In this document: positions 24,625-33,173 of the stretch, piece after piece
How the letters are laid out: every line of letters begins with the position of its first letter
How positions within the stretch are numbered: position 1 is the stretch's first letter
Assembly (NCBI GenBank): GCA_016209205.1
Contig: JACQWQ010000020.1
Coordinates: 1 to 51,360 of the forward strand
DNA: 51,360 nucleotides
Direction of reading: 5' to 3'
Source of the DNA: Chloroflexota bacterium
Lineage (GTDB): Bacteria; Chloroflexota; Anaerolineae; UBA4142; SHND01
Notes under the pieces: generated by a model
Databases searched by the model: none
Seen by the model: the letters and a program-made list of their open reading frames with translations, nothing else
Told to the model about the DNA's origin: nothing
Position numbers and translations under genes: made by a program

Positions 24625-25043
24625 TTCAATTTTTTGGTCATGCGCGTGATGTTGCCTGCTGCGTCACGCGTAAACTCGACCTTGTCCATCAACTTGCGCA
24701 TAAAAAACACGCCCAGCCCGCCGACGGAACGCGTCGAGAGTGGACTCTGGATGTTTGGCTTTTTGACTTTTTTCGCGTCAAACGGCGCGCCGTTGTCACG
24801 AATCTCGACGAAAAATTCCCGCGCATCCGTGCGGACCTTGATGCGGATGCGCCCATCGGTGCGTCCCGCGTACGCGTGCTCCATCACATTCGTCACCGCT
24901 TCGTCCACCGCCATTTGCACGTGGTCGGATTGTTTCTCGGTCAAATTCGATTTCTTTGCGACGTCGGCAACAAAATCCGCGACCCGCTCGAGATTCGCCA
25001 TATCGCTGGTGATTTCCAAATAAAACAATTGGCTGGTGGACAA
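24621..25043 (-). CDS. Anti-sigma factor serine kinase (RsbW/SpoIIAB-like)
   Basis: A 140-residue GHKL-type ATPase: N-box AVDEAVTNVMEHAY, G1 box DNGAPFDAKK, and G2 box GGLGVFFMRKLMD. It should phosphorylate the adjacent STAS protein and hold a sigma factor or other target. I used the TTG at 25043, which has GGAG about ten bases upstream; the next ATG is at codon 15, too close to the fold. No matching sigma factor is encoded in this module. Confidence 0.92.
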   Translation of the reverse strand: MSTSQLFYLEITSDMANLERVADFVADVAKKSNLTEKQSDHVQMAVDEAVTNVMEHAYAGRTDGRIRIKVRTDAREFFVEIRDNGAPFDAKKVKKPNIQSPLSTRSVGGLGVFFMRKLMDKVEFTRDAAGNITRMTKKLK

Positions 25044-25070
25044 GGCGCCTGCTCCGTGACCTGATAGTAG

Positions 25071-25317
25071 GACCTGATACAGTACGGCAGAGATTTACCT
25101 GTTATGAGTCAACGGACATGAAACGCGAATCGCCGCGAAGCTTGACCCATCTCCGCGAATCTTTGTGTGAACTCTGCGCCAAGAATCCAAAACATTTCGC
25201 GTAGATTCGTCGTCACGAACTGCGTGACAATTCGCGTGGATTCGCGTTTGAATACCTAACTTGTCATGAGCTTCTCTGCACAAGAAGCAGCAAAATTGTG
25301 ATGTACTGTGTCAGGTC
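25071..25317. mobile_element. Palindromic insertion element with GACCTGATACAGTAC ends
   Basis: Fifteen-base terminal inverted repeats match at 14 positions (GACCTGATACAGTAC at 25071 and GTACTGTGTCAGGTC at 25303) around a 247-bp segment. The interior carries degenerate CGCGAATC-type repeats (around 25120-25250). Solo right-end-like sequences (TGTACTGTGTCAG) occur at 44143-44155 and near 11209. It contains no gene. Confidence 0.72.
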
Positions 25318-25324
25318 TCCGGGC

Positions 25325-25915
25325 TCAACCCGCGATGATGTGTTTTGCGCGTTCGCTTTGCGCAGAGTTTAGCGCGGCGCGCTGGGCTTGAAACCATAGA
25401 TACAACGCCCATCCGCAAAAAAGAAGAAGCGCCGCGTTCAAAGCGATATTGATAAAGGTGACGATGGTGGACGCGAGAATGTGTTCGTGCGGCGGCGTAA
25501 TGCCCAGTCCCGCCATCCCCATCAGCACCGTCGCAAACCCGTGCCCGCGAATATCGCCAACCTGAACCCCGACTGCGTTCAACACCACGGGCAAAAACTG
25601 TGAACCGCGAAAATCGCCAAAAATATGACGGATGTGATTGATGCCGCCGCCGTACAGGGCTTGAAACGCGTACAGCAAAACAATGACCAACCCGAGCGCC
25701 GAACCGCGTCGCGCGAGCCACACACCGAGCGGCGGGACGACGGCGTACACAAACGCGCAGTACAACAAAAACTCGGCAATGCTTATGCCGTACCACGCGG
25801 GTTCATTGGTGATAATGGCGTCGTCGAGAATGTGCAGCCACAAGAACAAGAAACTGATGCCAAAGAGGAGGGTGATGCGCGAGACGAGAAACGCCAAGCG
25901 CGGGTTCAAACTCAT
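25325..25915 (-). CDS. Polytopic membrane protein of unknown function
   Basis: A 196-residue protein with about five hydrophobic segments (for example LAFLVSRITLLFGISFLFLWL and ILASTIVTFINIALNAALLLF). I do not recognise the family. ATG 25915 (MSLNPRLAFL) is the start; the frame extends further upstream only as translated GAGATGC heptamers (SRISHLA). The 5' side has the heptamer array between it and the divergent CapA-like gene. Confidence 0.7.
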   Translation of the reverse strand: MSLNPRLAFLVSRITLLFGISFLFLWLHILDDAIITNEPAWYGISIAEFLLYCAFVYAVVPPLGVWLARRGSALGLVIVLLYAFQALYGGGINHIRHIFGDFRGSQFLPVVLNAVGVQVGDIRGHGFATVLMGMAGLGITPPHEHILASTIVTFINIALNAALLLFCGWALYLWFQAQRAALNSAQSERAKHIIAG

Positions 25916-25973
25916 GGCGGGAATTATAACATAGTCGTTAGTGCGGTAGTGCAATCGTGCGATAGTGCGATAG

Positions 25974-26052
<79 letters not shown>

Positions 26053-26129
26053 TGCGATACACGACACGCGACATTGACACGATGCTATGGCGATGTTATA
26101 AAGTTTTGTCGTGCGCTCCGAGAAATGAC

Positions 26130-27809
26130 ATGAACACACGACATTTACTTTATCTTGTACTCTTGCTTGCCGCGGGCGCGAGCAGCTTGACCAATTGCGC
26201 GAACGCGCCCGAAACGAACGCGCCCGCTTCGACGCCGCGATCAACGTCCACGCGTCCGCGTCAGACAGACGTTCCACCGGAACGTCTCTACACACCAACC
26301 ACGCCGCGCCAACCGACCCTCTTTGTTCCGGCGGCGATTACGGGAACGCTGCGCGTCGCGCTCGCAGAGGCGGCGAAACAACTCGCGCTCAACCCGGCGG
26401 AAAATAAAAACAGCGCGGACGTTGCCGTAGCCGTGCAGCGCGGTCCCGACGCGCAGGTATTGACGGAACACTTGTACGCCGCTGCCGATTGGTTTCCGAC
26501 GCAGCGCGTGAATATCGGTTCCGAAGATTTGTTGAATTTGTGGCAAGGGCAGGCGACGCCGGATGGCGTTACTACACTTTATCTTTCGCCGGGAACGCTT
26601 GCCGTATTTACCGATTTGTGGGGCAAGCCCGCCGCGAATGTCCAAGCCGTGCCCGCTGCCAAATTGGTCGAAACATTGTGGACGAATCACGCCGCGCTCG
26701 CGCTCGTTCCGTTCGAGCAGCTCGTCCCCAAAATCAAAGCATTGCGCGTAGACGATCTCGATCTGCTCGACCGCAATGCGACACTCGAGGCGTACCCGCT
26801 CGTCGTACGCACTTTTATTTCCGGCGACCCGAACTATATCGAGGGAATCACATCCGCGTTGGCAAAAAAAGCGCTGCTGACGAATCGCGATACGGAACGC
26901 ATGACGAAATTGATCATGACGGGCGTGACGGCGATTTCGCGCACGAGCGCGTTCAAGATTGACGCGGCGGGCGATCCCGCGCTGCCCGCGCGCAAGGTGG
27001 CGGCGGTTTTGGCGGCGGCAGATTTGACGATGGTGAGCAACGAGACGCCCTTTACCAAAATCTGCAAGCCCGAATTGGGCACGCTGCGCCTGTGCGGCAA
27101 ACCGGAATACATTGAAGCGTTAAATCTCGCGGGCGTGGATTTGATTTCGTCCACCGGCAATCACATGAACGATTACGGGATTGACGCGTTCCGCGAAACG
27201 TTGGATTTGTTCGACGCGAACGGCTATCGAGTGTACGGCGGCGGGCGCAACATTGACCAAGCGAGTCGCGTATTGGTGGTGCAAGATCACGGCAACAAAC
27301 TCGCGTTTCTCGGCATGAACAGTTTCGGACCCAAGGGCGTGTGGGCAACCGCCGACCGCCCCGGCGCGCAGCAGTACGACGTGGACAAATTGCACCAAGA
27401 GTTAGCCGAGGCGCGCCAGAACGCGGACGTGGTTTTCCTCGACCTGCAAGCCGACGAGACGTATCAATACGAACCGATTCAAGCCAACAAAGACAAATTT
27501 CGCGACGGCATTGCCAACGGCGCGGACGTGGTGATGGGCGTGCAGGCGCACCAACCGCAAGCGATTGAATTTACGCCCGACGGCAAGCGGATGATTTTGT
27601 ACGGGCTGGGGAATTTGTTTTTCGATCAGATGCAAAGCGACAATGTGCGCCAAGGTCTCGTGGTGCGCCACACGATCTACAACGGCAAATTGATTCAAAC
27701 GGAACTCTTGCCGACGCTGTTGGAAAATTACGTACAGCCGCGTTGGGCGACGCCGCCCGAAGCGCAAGAGATTCTCGATCTCGTATTCGGCGCGAGTCAT
27801 TTCAAGTAA
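26130..27809 (+). CDS. CapA-family metallophosphatase-like lipoprotein
   Basis: A 559-residue protein. Residues 1-25 form a signal sequence ending in an atypical lipobox (SLTNC), so it is probably a surface lipoprotein. The middle (about 75-260) resembles a periplasmic-binding-type domain (VNIGSEDLLNLWQG, TTLYLSPGTLAVF). The C-terminal part is the CapA/poly-gamma-glutamate synthesis domain: TMVSNETPFT, SSTGNHMNDYG, VVFLDLQADETYQ and VVMGVQAHQPQAIEF carry the metal-site residues. CapA proteins take part in anionic polymer synthesis or anchoring. Start ATG 26130 is chosen since the upstream frame is repeat sequence. Confidence 0.85.
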   Translation: MNTRHLLYLVLLLAAGASSLTNCANAPETNAPASTPRSTSTRPRQTDVPPERLYTPTTPRQPTLFVPAAITGTLRVALAEAAKQLALNPAENKNSADVAVAVQRGPDAQVLTEHLYAAADWFPTQRVNIGSEDLLNLWQGQATPDGVTTLYLSPGTLAVFTDLWGKPAANVQAVPAAKLVETLWTNHAALALVPFEQLVPKIKALRVDDLDLLDRNATLEAYPLVVRTFISGDPNYIEGITSALAKKALLTNRDTERMTKLIMTGVTAISRTSAFKIDAAGDPALPARKVAAVLAAADLTMVSNETPFTKICKPELGTLRLCGKPEYIEALNLAGVDLISSTGNHMNDYGIDAFRETLDLFDANGYRVYGGGRNIDQASRVLVVQDHGNKLAFLGMNSFGPKGVWATADRPGAQQYDVDKLHQELAEARQNADVVFLDLQADETYQYEPIQANKDKFRDGIANGADVVMGVQAHQPQAIEFTPDGKRMILYGLGNLFFDQMQSDNVRQGLVVRHTIYNGKLIQTELLPTLLENYVQPRWATPPEAQEILDLVFGASHFK

Positions 27810-27909
27810 TCGTGCTCGTGTACGTGCGCCCGTGGGGAAAAGACACGACGCCGACGCCGCAGAATACGTTTTCGGTAAGCAGCGGTAGAGTAACCAGGGA
27901 GCCCAAGTT

Positions 27910-28323
27910 ATGCCCAAATCCAAAAAAACGTGGGTCTATGCCCCGCACAAACCTGCTCCGGCGCGTGCGCCGGACGATTTAAAAACGACCGTACAGCACA
28001 AGGCGGACGAGCTGATCAAGACCGTGCTTGCGCCGCGCCATATCAACCCGCCGCCGGATGACAGTAATTTCAACTATATCGTCGCGTTGTATGCCAAGTG
28101 GTACGGGCGTTATTTCTATTTTTACGCCAAGTACGCCTCGCCGGGTCCATACTCGATTGCGCCGTTCTTTGAAACCAAGTTCGCGCGTTTGGAATACATC
28201 GGCGACGACAAGTTTAACCTGTCGTTCATGCGGCATACGGACGATTGGTTCGAGTCGTACCAAAACCTGTTGCTCGCCGAGTGCTTGAACGCGATTCAAA
28301 ACGACCCGTGGTTTCAACCATAG
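27910..28323 (+). CDS. Conserved hypothetical protein
   Basis: A 137-residue soluble protein with a Lys/Pro-rich N-terminus (MPKSKKTWVYAPHKPAP), an alpha-helical block (VQHKADELIKTVLAPRHI) and an aromatic-rich core (YIVALYAKWYGRYFYFYAKY, FETKFARLEYIG, FNLSFMRHTDDWFESY). I recall similar uncharacterised proteins in Chloroflexota and cyanobacteria but know no function. It follows the CapA-like gene by 100 bases, with AGGGAG upstream of its ATG. Confidence 0.75.
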   Translation: MPKSKKTWVYAPHKPAPARAPDDLKTTVQHKADELIKTVLAPRHINPPPDDSNFNYIVALYAKWYGRYFYFYAKYASPGPYSIAPFFETKFARLEYIGDDKFNLSFMRHTDDWFESYQNLLLAECLNAIQNDPWFQP

Positions 28324-28469
28324 GATTCCAGTGCCCTTTCACAATCGCAAGCCCGTTGCGCCGCCGCGCGGGCTTGCGCCACAACCCGCGCACGGCAAGT
28401 TGAAACCAGCTCGCGCCTAAAACAAAACGCGAACCGCTCGGTGTACCGTCCAAATCGCGACGATGCAAG

Positions 28470-28615
28470 ACCCCAAGTGTTTGGCGATGAAGGCGATGTG
28501 CGATGTATTCCCATCGCCTACATCGCACATCGCCTTCATCGCACATCGCAAACGACGTTGCTCGTCGAGTCGCGCAGCGCGTTGGAATCGCTTGCGATTC
28601 CCAAACACATGGGGT
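28470..28615. mobile_element. MITE-like palindromic element, ACCCCAAGTGTTTGG ends
   Basis: Terminal inverted repeats of 15 bp (ACCCCAAGTGTTTGG / CCAAACACATGGGGT, one mismatch) enclose a 146-bp segment with a strong inner palindrome (GGCGATGTGCGATGTA against TACATCGCACATCGCC). A shorter perfect version with AGACCCCAAGTGTTTT ends is at 33021-33087. Confidence 0.8.
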
Positions 28616-28719
28616 ACCTGGTGATTACCCACAGATTGTTCAAGCGCAGTTGGACTGCGCGTTGCCCTACGGCAGTGCAACTGCCTCCTAACATTTGTGG
28701 GTAACCACCAGGGGGTACC
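28613..28719. mobile_element. MITE-like element with GGTGATTACCCACA ends
   Basis: A 107-bp element whose ends GGTACCTGGTGATTACCCACA and the complementary TGTGGGTAACCACCAGGGGG form a long imperfect inverted repeat. Inside is the palindrome GCGCAGTTGGACTGCGC. A second member of near-equal length (108 bp) is at 50073-50180. Confidence 0.8.
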
Positions 28720-28721
28720 TC

Positions 28722-28750
28722 TTGACTAGAACTGTTGTTTCATTTATACT
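28722..28750 (+). promoter_or_regulatory. Sigma-70-type promoter for the low-GC restriction-modification genes
   Basis: TTGACT (28722-28727), a 17-base spacer, then TATACT (28745-28750). It is an unusually good match to the vegetative consensus and abuts the right end of the palindromic element. The start would be about 225 bases ahead of the GTG, leaving a structured leader. Confidence 0.65.
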
Positions 28751-28983
28751 CTTTTGGGGTGTTCACCAACAACATAAGAATTCCAAATCTTGGATGTTGT
28801 TGCCGCAGCATCCACCTCTGAACAACATACGTACTGCCCAGTACAACATGTAGCGTCTTGGCTCTGCCTTCAAACTAATGCATCTGTTTTTGAAACTCAA
28901 ACACCCAGCTCCTAGAAATCTCTGGTAGCTGGGCAAAAGCGCGACAGGGACAATAAGTTTGTGGTTCGTGCAAAAGGTGACCT

Positions 28984-31900
28984 GTGACTAAATCAGCGAG
29001 AGAATTTCTAAACGCTTCCTATGACCAACTGCAATACGAGACTGGTATTGGGTTCCGCGCGCCTACTAATTCTACAAAAGATCTTTCTGTCAATGATGTC
29101 GTTGAAAAATTCGAATGGTTAAGTTTAGCAAAGAAACTGGGAGCAGATCGAGTTTACTTTGTTGACAATTACCCAGTTGCCCTGTTCTTTGAATTTAAAG
29201 AGATTAACGAAGAGCAAATTCGACAGCTCCATATCAAAGTATGGAACATGTGCCGTGCACCATATTTCTTTGTTGCACTTCCCGGGGAATTGCGCGCTTA
29301 TGACGCATACAACAAGCCAGTAAAGGAGGAAGAATGGGAATCTAAAGAACGTTGGTTAGCTCGCGTTAAGGATATCACACGCATAGCTGAAGAATTAAAA
29401 AAATATTCTCGACCTGAAATTGAGGCGGCACGTGCTTTTGCGGATTTCGAGAAAAAGAGAAAGCAGCGTGCAGATCAATTGTTGCTGGAGAATTTGACTC
29501 TTTTACGACGCAAGTTACAGGAGGAAAAACCCAAATTAACCTTGGATCAATCGCTCAACCTTATTGGGCGCTCAATCTTTATTCGATATCTTGAAGACCG
29601 CAAAGTTCTTGTTGAAGATTATTTTCAAGAAATTGGTGGGAAGGAGGCAACCAATTATTTCGCCATTCTTCAAAGCAAGTCACATACCTACCGCCTTTTT
29701 AAAAAACTGCGTGCGGATTTCAATGGCAACATGTTCCCTCTAACAAAAGAGGAAGAAGAAAAAGTAACTCCTGACCATTTGAACTTGTTGAGAGATTTTT
29801 TGCGAGGCCAAAATGTAGGTGACCAGCCCGCTCTCTTCTTTTGGGCATATGACTTTGAAATTATACCTGTTGAGCTGATCAGCAGTATCTATGAAGAGTT
29901 TTATCACGAGCTGGAGGATGACGATACACAAGGTACTCACTACACGCCTGAAACATTAGTTGATTTTGTCCTGAGCCAAGCTCTGACTGATAAGCAATTA
30001 GAATTAGGCACAGTACTGGATTTGGCATGTGGGTCTGGTGTTTTCTTGGTTGAAGCCCTTCGCCGCATGGTCTATTACCAAATGGGCAAAACCAAAAGGA
30101 GTTTAAAGCCCGAAGAATTGGAAAGGATCCTTTGCGAACGAATTTTTGGTGTGGATATTAACGCCGCAGCGGTGAGTGTGGCGGCATTTAGCTTGTACTT
30201 AACCCTTCTGGATTTTATGGAACCGTCGGACATTCGCCAGCACAAGTTGCCACTGTTAGTACACGAGTCAACCCAAGACAACAATGAGGGCAATCTGTTT
30301 GTTGCAAACTCATTCTTGCTTACCCCGTTCGAGCGCAATACAATCCAAGAAAGATTAAAGCAGAAAAGGTATGCGGGACGTGCCTTTGATGAGCGAATTA
30401 TTAATTTCCCATCGTTGCCACTTGGTGACCGCAAATTCGATCTGGTGGTTGGCAATCCGCCTTGGGGATCTCCTCAAGATGAAGAAGGCGAGCGCGCAAT
30501 TCTATGGCGTGAAGCTTTCGGTTATCAAGTGGCAGACAAACAACTATCTGAATGTTTTGTCTGGCGCGCACTATCATTCCTTGCTCCTGAGGGCAAAGTC
30601 GGATTACTTATATCGTCCAGTGCATTTTTCAAGAACCCGCATGCAGATCGCGATTTTCGATATAGCTTATTGCAAAGAGCGTGTATCGAGGCAATTTACA
30701 ACTTTGCTCATGTTCGCGACGTTTTCTTCTTGGGACAAAAACATGAAGCAAAAGCGCCATTTGTTGCACTATTCTTCAAAGAGGCAATCTCAAAAGAAAA
30801 AGCTCTTGAAAATCGAATTGTGTACTCAGCGATCAAGCGCAATCGTTTAATCGAGGGGTTACAGACAGTAGTTCTGGACAAATCAGATCGAAATGTAATT
30901 CCGCAATGGCAATTCATGGAACGCGACACATTATGGAAGACACTCCTTTGGGGGGGAACGCAGGATATTCATTTGCTAAGTTATCTGGAATCTAATAAAA
31001 GACTACTAGATTTCGCCTCGGACTATGGCGAAGGGTTTAAGGAAAAATCGAAGAGTGGCGACAAATATCATACTTCCCAACTCAAGGTCAGATTTGAATT
31101 TCCTACGCGCTATTTTGGCCGCCGAATTGATTATTCGCATTTAGTGCAAATAAAGCCGAGAAAATTGAGCGATTTGGGAATCATATCAGTATATACAGGT
31201 TCAAGGTTGCTAATCAAACGAGGAATTACTGAGAAAGGAGATAAACTTGCCTCAATAGTAGCTGCCGTTTCCGATCGCGCATTTGCATTTCATAATTCAA
31301 TCCAGGGTGTCTGCCTCAATGGTCTGTCCGAAGAGCAACAAAAAGTTGTTCTTGGTATTCTTTGGTCTACGATAACTTTATATTACCACTTCCTTACATG
31401 CTCGACTTGGGGATTTTGGCACCACGAGATTCATCTGGATGAACATGTGCACTTACCAATTTGTTTCCCAAAAGATGAAGGATTGCAAAAACGCATCGTA
31501 GCGTTGGTAGATGCGCTCTTGAAAAATGTTGATACTGAACCACTGTTTAGCCAAGGGAAAAAATCCAAACAAACTCTTGAAGCAGATCTGGACGAGGCTA
31601 TTTTTGAGCTCTATGAATTAAATGGCCCTCAAATAGATCTGATTCAAGACTTTAAGAAAATCACTTTGGACTTTTTCTACAACGGTATGGACTCTCAAGC
31701 TGTTAGCTCTCCATCGCCACTAGAAATTTCAAACTATGTAGATTCCTTCTTAAATGTTTGGCGCGAGCGACTTGCGCCCAAACACAAAGCGCTTGAACCG
31801 CGGATCTATATGCCTCAACGGGCACCGATGATCGGTGTGTCTTTTGACCTAAAGCAAAGTGGAAAAGCAAAGTCTCTTGCTCTATTGACAGAAGATTCTG

Positions 31901-32118
31901 ACTGGCATGTGTGGCTTACTCGTCTAGACAATGCCGCGCCACAACGAGTGTCAGAGAGAGTTTACCTTGATCCGGTAGTCAAGATTCTTGCAGGGGGCTC
32001 AATGTTCCTTGCAAAACGTGCCGAACGTCGTTTATGGACTAAATCTCAAGCGCGTCAGGATGCACACGAGTTGCTCACCGAAGTTTTCAAAGCAGAATGG
32101 CAACGAGGTGCTCAATGA
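28984..32118 (+). CDS. Large N6-adenine DNA methyltransferase with N-terminal nuclease-like domain
   Basis: A 1044-residue protein. Residues 1-160 hold a strand pair ending in Glu70-Phe-Lys72 (VALFFEFKE), suggestive of a PD-(D/E)XK nuclease or its remnant, then a helical segment. The methyltransferase core has GTHYTPE (317-323), SAM-binding LDLACGSGVF (345-354), and NPPWGS near 491. The C-terminal 450 residues are likely target recognition. This is the type IIG/Eco57I-like plan. It has a GTG start with AAAGGTG upstream. At roughly 43-45% GC it stands well below its neighbours, a sign of horizontal acquisition. It overlaps the next gene as ATGA. Confidence 0.85.
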   Translation: MTKSAREFLNASYDQLQYETGIGFRAPTNSTKDLSVNDVVEKFEWLSLAKKLGADRVYFVDNYPVALFFEFKEINEEQIRQLHIKVWNMCRAPYFFVALPGELRAYDAYNKPVKEEEWESKERWLARVKDITRIAEELKKYSRPEIEAARAFADFEKKRKQRADQLLLENLTLLRRKLQEEKPKLTLDQSLNLIGRSIFIRYLEDRKVLVEDYFQEIGGKEATNYFAILQSKSHTYRLFKKLRADFNGNMFPLTKEEEEKVTPDHLNLLRDFLRGQNVGDQPALFFWAYDFEIIPVELISSIYEEFYHELEDDDTQGTHYTPETLVDFVLSQALTDKQLELGTVLDLACGSGVFLVEALRRMVYYQMGKTKRSLKPEELERILCERIFGVDINAAAVSVAAFSLYLTLLDFMEPSDIRQHKLPLLVHESTQDNNEGNLFVANSFLLTPFERNTIQERLKQKRYAGRAFDERIINFPSLPLGDRKFDLVVGNPPWGSPQDEEGERAILWREAFGYQVADKQLSECFVWRALSFLAPEGKVGLLISSSAFFKNPHADRDFRYSLLQRACIEAIYNFAHVRDVFFLGQKHEAKAPFVALFFKEAISKEKALENRIVYSAIKRNRLIEGLQTVVLDKSDRNVIPQWQFMERDTLWKTLLWGGTQDIHLLSYLESNKRLLDFASDYGEGFKEKSKSGDKYHTSQLKVRFEFPTRYFGRRIDYSHLVQIKPRKLSDLGIISVYTGSRLLIKRGITEKGDKLASIVAAVSDRAFAFHNSIQGVCLNGLSEEQQKVVLGILWSTITLYYHFLTCSTWGFWHHEIHLDEHVHLPICFPKDEGLQKRIVALVDALLKNVDTEPLFSQGKKSKQTLEADLDEAIFELYELNGPQIDLIQDFKKITLDFFYNGMDSQAVSSPSPLEISNYVDSFLNVWRERLAPKHKALEPRIYMPQRAPMIGVSFDLKQSGKAKSLALLTEDSDWHVWLTRLDNAAPQRVSERVYLDPVVKILAGGSMFLAKRAERRLWTKSQARQDAHELLTEVFKAEWQRGAQ

Positions 32119-32738
32119 TGACGTTTGGAGGATTGGGTCTGTGGAAAGACGAAGAGAAAAAAATTCATGATTGTTTGGCTGAGGCGGTAAGAGAACTGCA
32201 ATGCGCTGGATCAGTTTCTGTCTCTGCTGATGAAAAAACGATTACTGGAAAACTTCGTCCATATATAGAAGCACAACGCAAGAAACTTGAATATTGGACA
32301 CTTCACTTCGAGGCGTCAGTTTTTGCCCGCGTGTCGGATGCGAATCCAGTAGGGCATCCAGATATCCAGTTTTCTCGACCATTTAGTGGTGGCGATCAGT
32401 GGGACTATGATGTTGAGTGCAAACTAGTTAGAGTCAAGCGAAAAGGCAAAGACCACGACTACGGCGAATACTATGTTGAGCAGGGAGTAAAAGATCGCTT
32501 TATAAGTTGTCTGTATTGTGCGAACGTCCCATCTGGAACGATGCTTGGTTATGTTCAAGAAGGCGAACCACAGTATCTTTTAGTAGAAATAAACAAGAGA
32601 CTAAAATCTGCGGGGATAAGAGGCATCAGGAGGAACGGGAAATGGCAGGTGAAAGGTATAACTCGTTTGATCCATTCTCTGGATCGAAGAAAAGCGAAGG
32701 ATTTCCGACTCCATCATTTGTGGGCTGACTTTCGGTAG
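32115..32738 (+). CDS. Putative PD-(D/E)XK-type nuclease partnering the methyltransferase
   Basis: A 207-residue protein I cannot assign to a named family. It shows Asp83 (HPDIQF), then DVECKLVRVKRKGKD with Glu101-Cys-Lys103, the arrangement of a PD-(D/E)XK active site, and a helix with GVKDRFISCLYC. It starts inside the stop of the methyltransferase gene (ATG at 32115 or 32118; GAGGTG upstream) and shares its low GC. Together they look like a two-gene restriction or defence unit. Function as a nuclease is inferred from the motif only. Confidence 0.6.
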   Translation: MMTFGGLGLWKDEEKKIHDCLAEAVRELQCAGSVSVSADEKTITGKLRPYIEAQRKKLEYWTLHFEASVFARVSDANPVGHPDIQFSRPFSGGDQWDYDVECKLVRVKRKGKDHDYGEYYVEQGVKDRFISCLYCANVPSGTMLGYVQEGEPQYLLVEINKRLKSAGIRGIRRNGKWQVKGITRLIHSLDRRKAKDFRLHHLWADFR

Positions 32739-33173
32739 GATTTGTTAGCCAGTGATTCATCTGAAGGCTCCAAATATTGCCTTGAGTTGGCGGCGAAAAA
32801 CACGTCAAAGTAAATCGAAATATCACAAACCCCTTGCATAACTGCAAGAAGCGCTTTGGTAGGATGTAGGTGCCCAAACACGTAGCGTAACAGGCAACGG
32901 ATCATTCCGCATCTCCCCAGCCCATTGTCCCCCACGCAATGGGCATTATCATTTCCCCCCCGCGCTATCGCGCCTCAACCGCGCGTCGAATCGCCACATA
33001 CCGCGCTGTGAACGTCATCCAGACCCCAAGTGTTTTCAACGATAATGCGCATCGAGTCGCGTGACGCGGCAAAAACACTTGGGGTCTTGTCGCACGGAAC
33101 CACGCGACGTTTGCCATTCCCCCCATTCCGCGTTATTGTTGACCGTCAATTTCCACACGGTCAATTCAAATTC
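32739..33173. other. Intergenic region, no gene; one palindromic element
   Basis: Nothing coding is supported. CCCATTG (32921-32927) and CAATGGG (32937-32943) can pair as a weak terminator for the restriction-modification genes. A perfect inverted-repeat element is at 33021-33087. The rest is unremarkable, with GC content rising back to the local level from left to right. Confidence 0.65.
33021..33087. mobile_element. Short MITE-like element, perfect 16-bp inverted ends
   Basis: AGACCCCAAGTGTTTT at 33021 and its exact reverse complement ending at 33087 enclose a 67-bp segment. It is related by its ends to the 146-bp element at 28470-28615, so the low-GC restriction-modification pair lies between two members of one family. 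Confidence 0.82.

Larger units (their letters stand above)
28324..28983. other. Intergenic region with two palindromic elements and a promoter
   Basis: No gene is seen over about 660 bases. From left to right it holds a 146-bp palindromic element (28470-28615), a 107-bp element sharing its border (28613-28719), then the promoter and roughly 230-base leader of the low-GC restriction-modification genes. Hairpins in the leader are CAACAACAT/ATGTTGTTG (28767-28802), GTACTGCCCAGTAC (28830-28843) and CCCAGCT/AGCTGGG (28904-28933). Confidence 0.75.
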
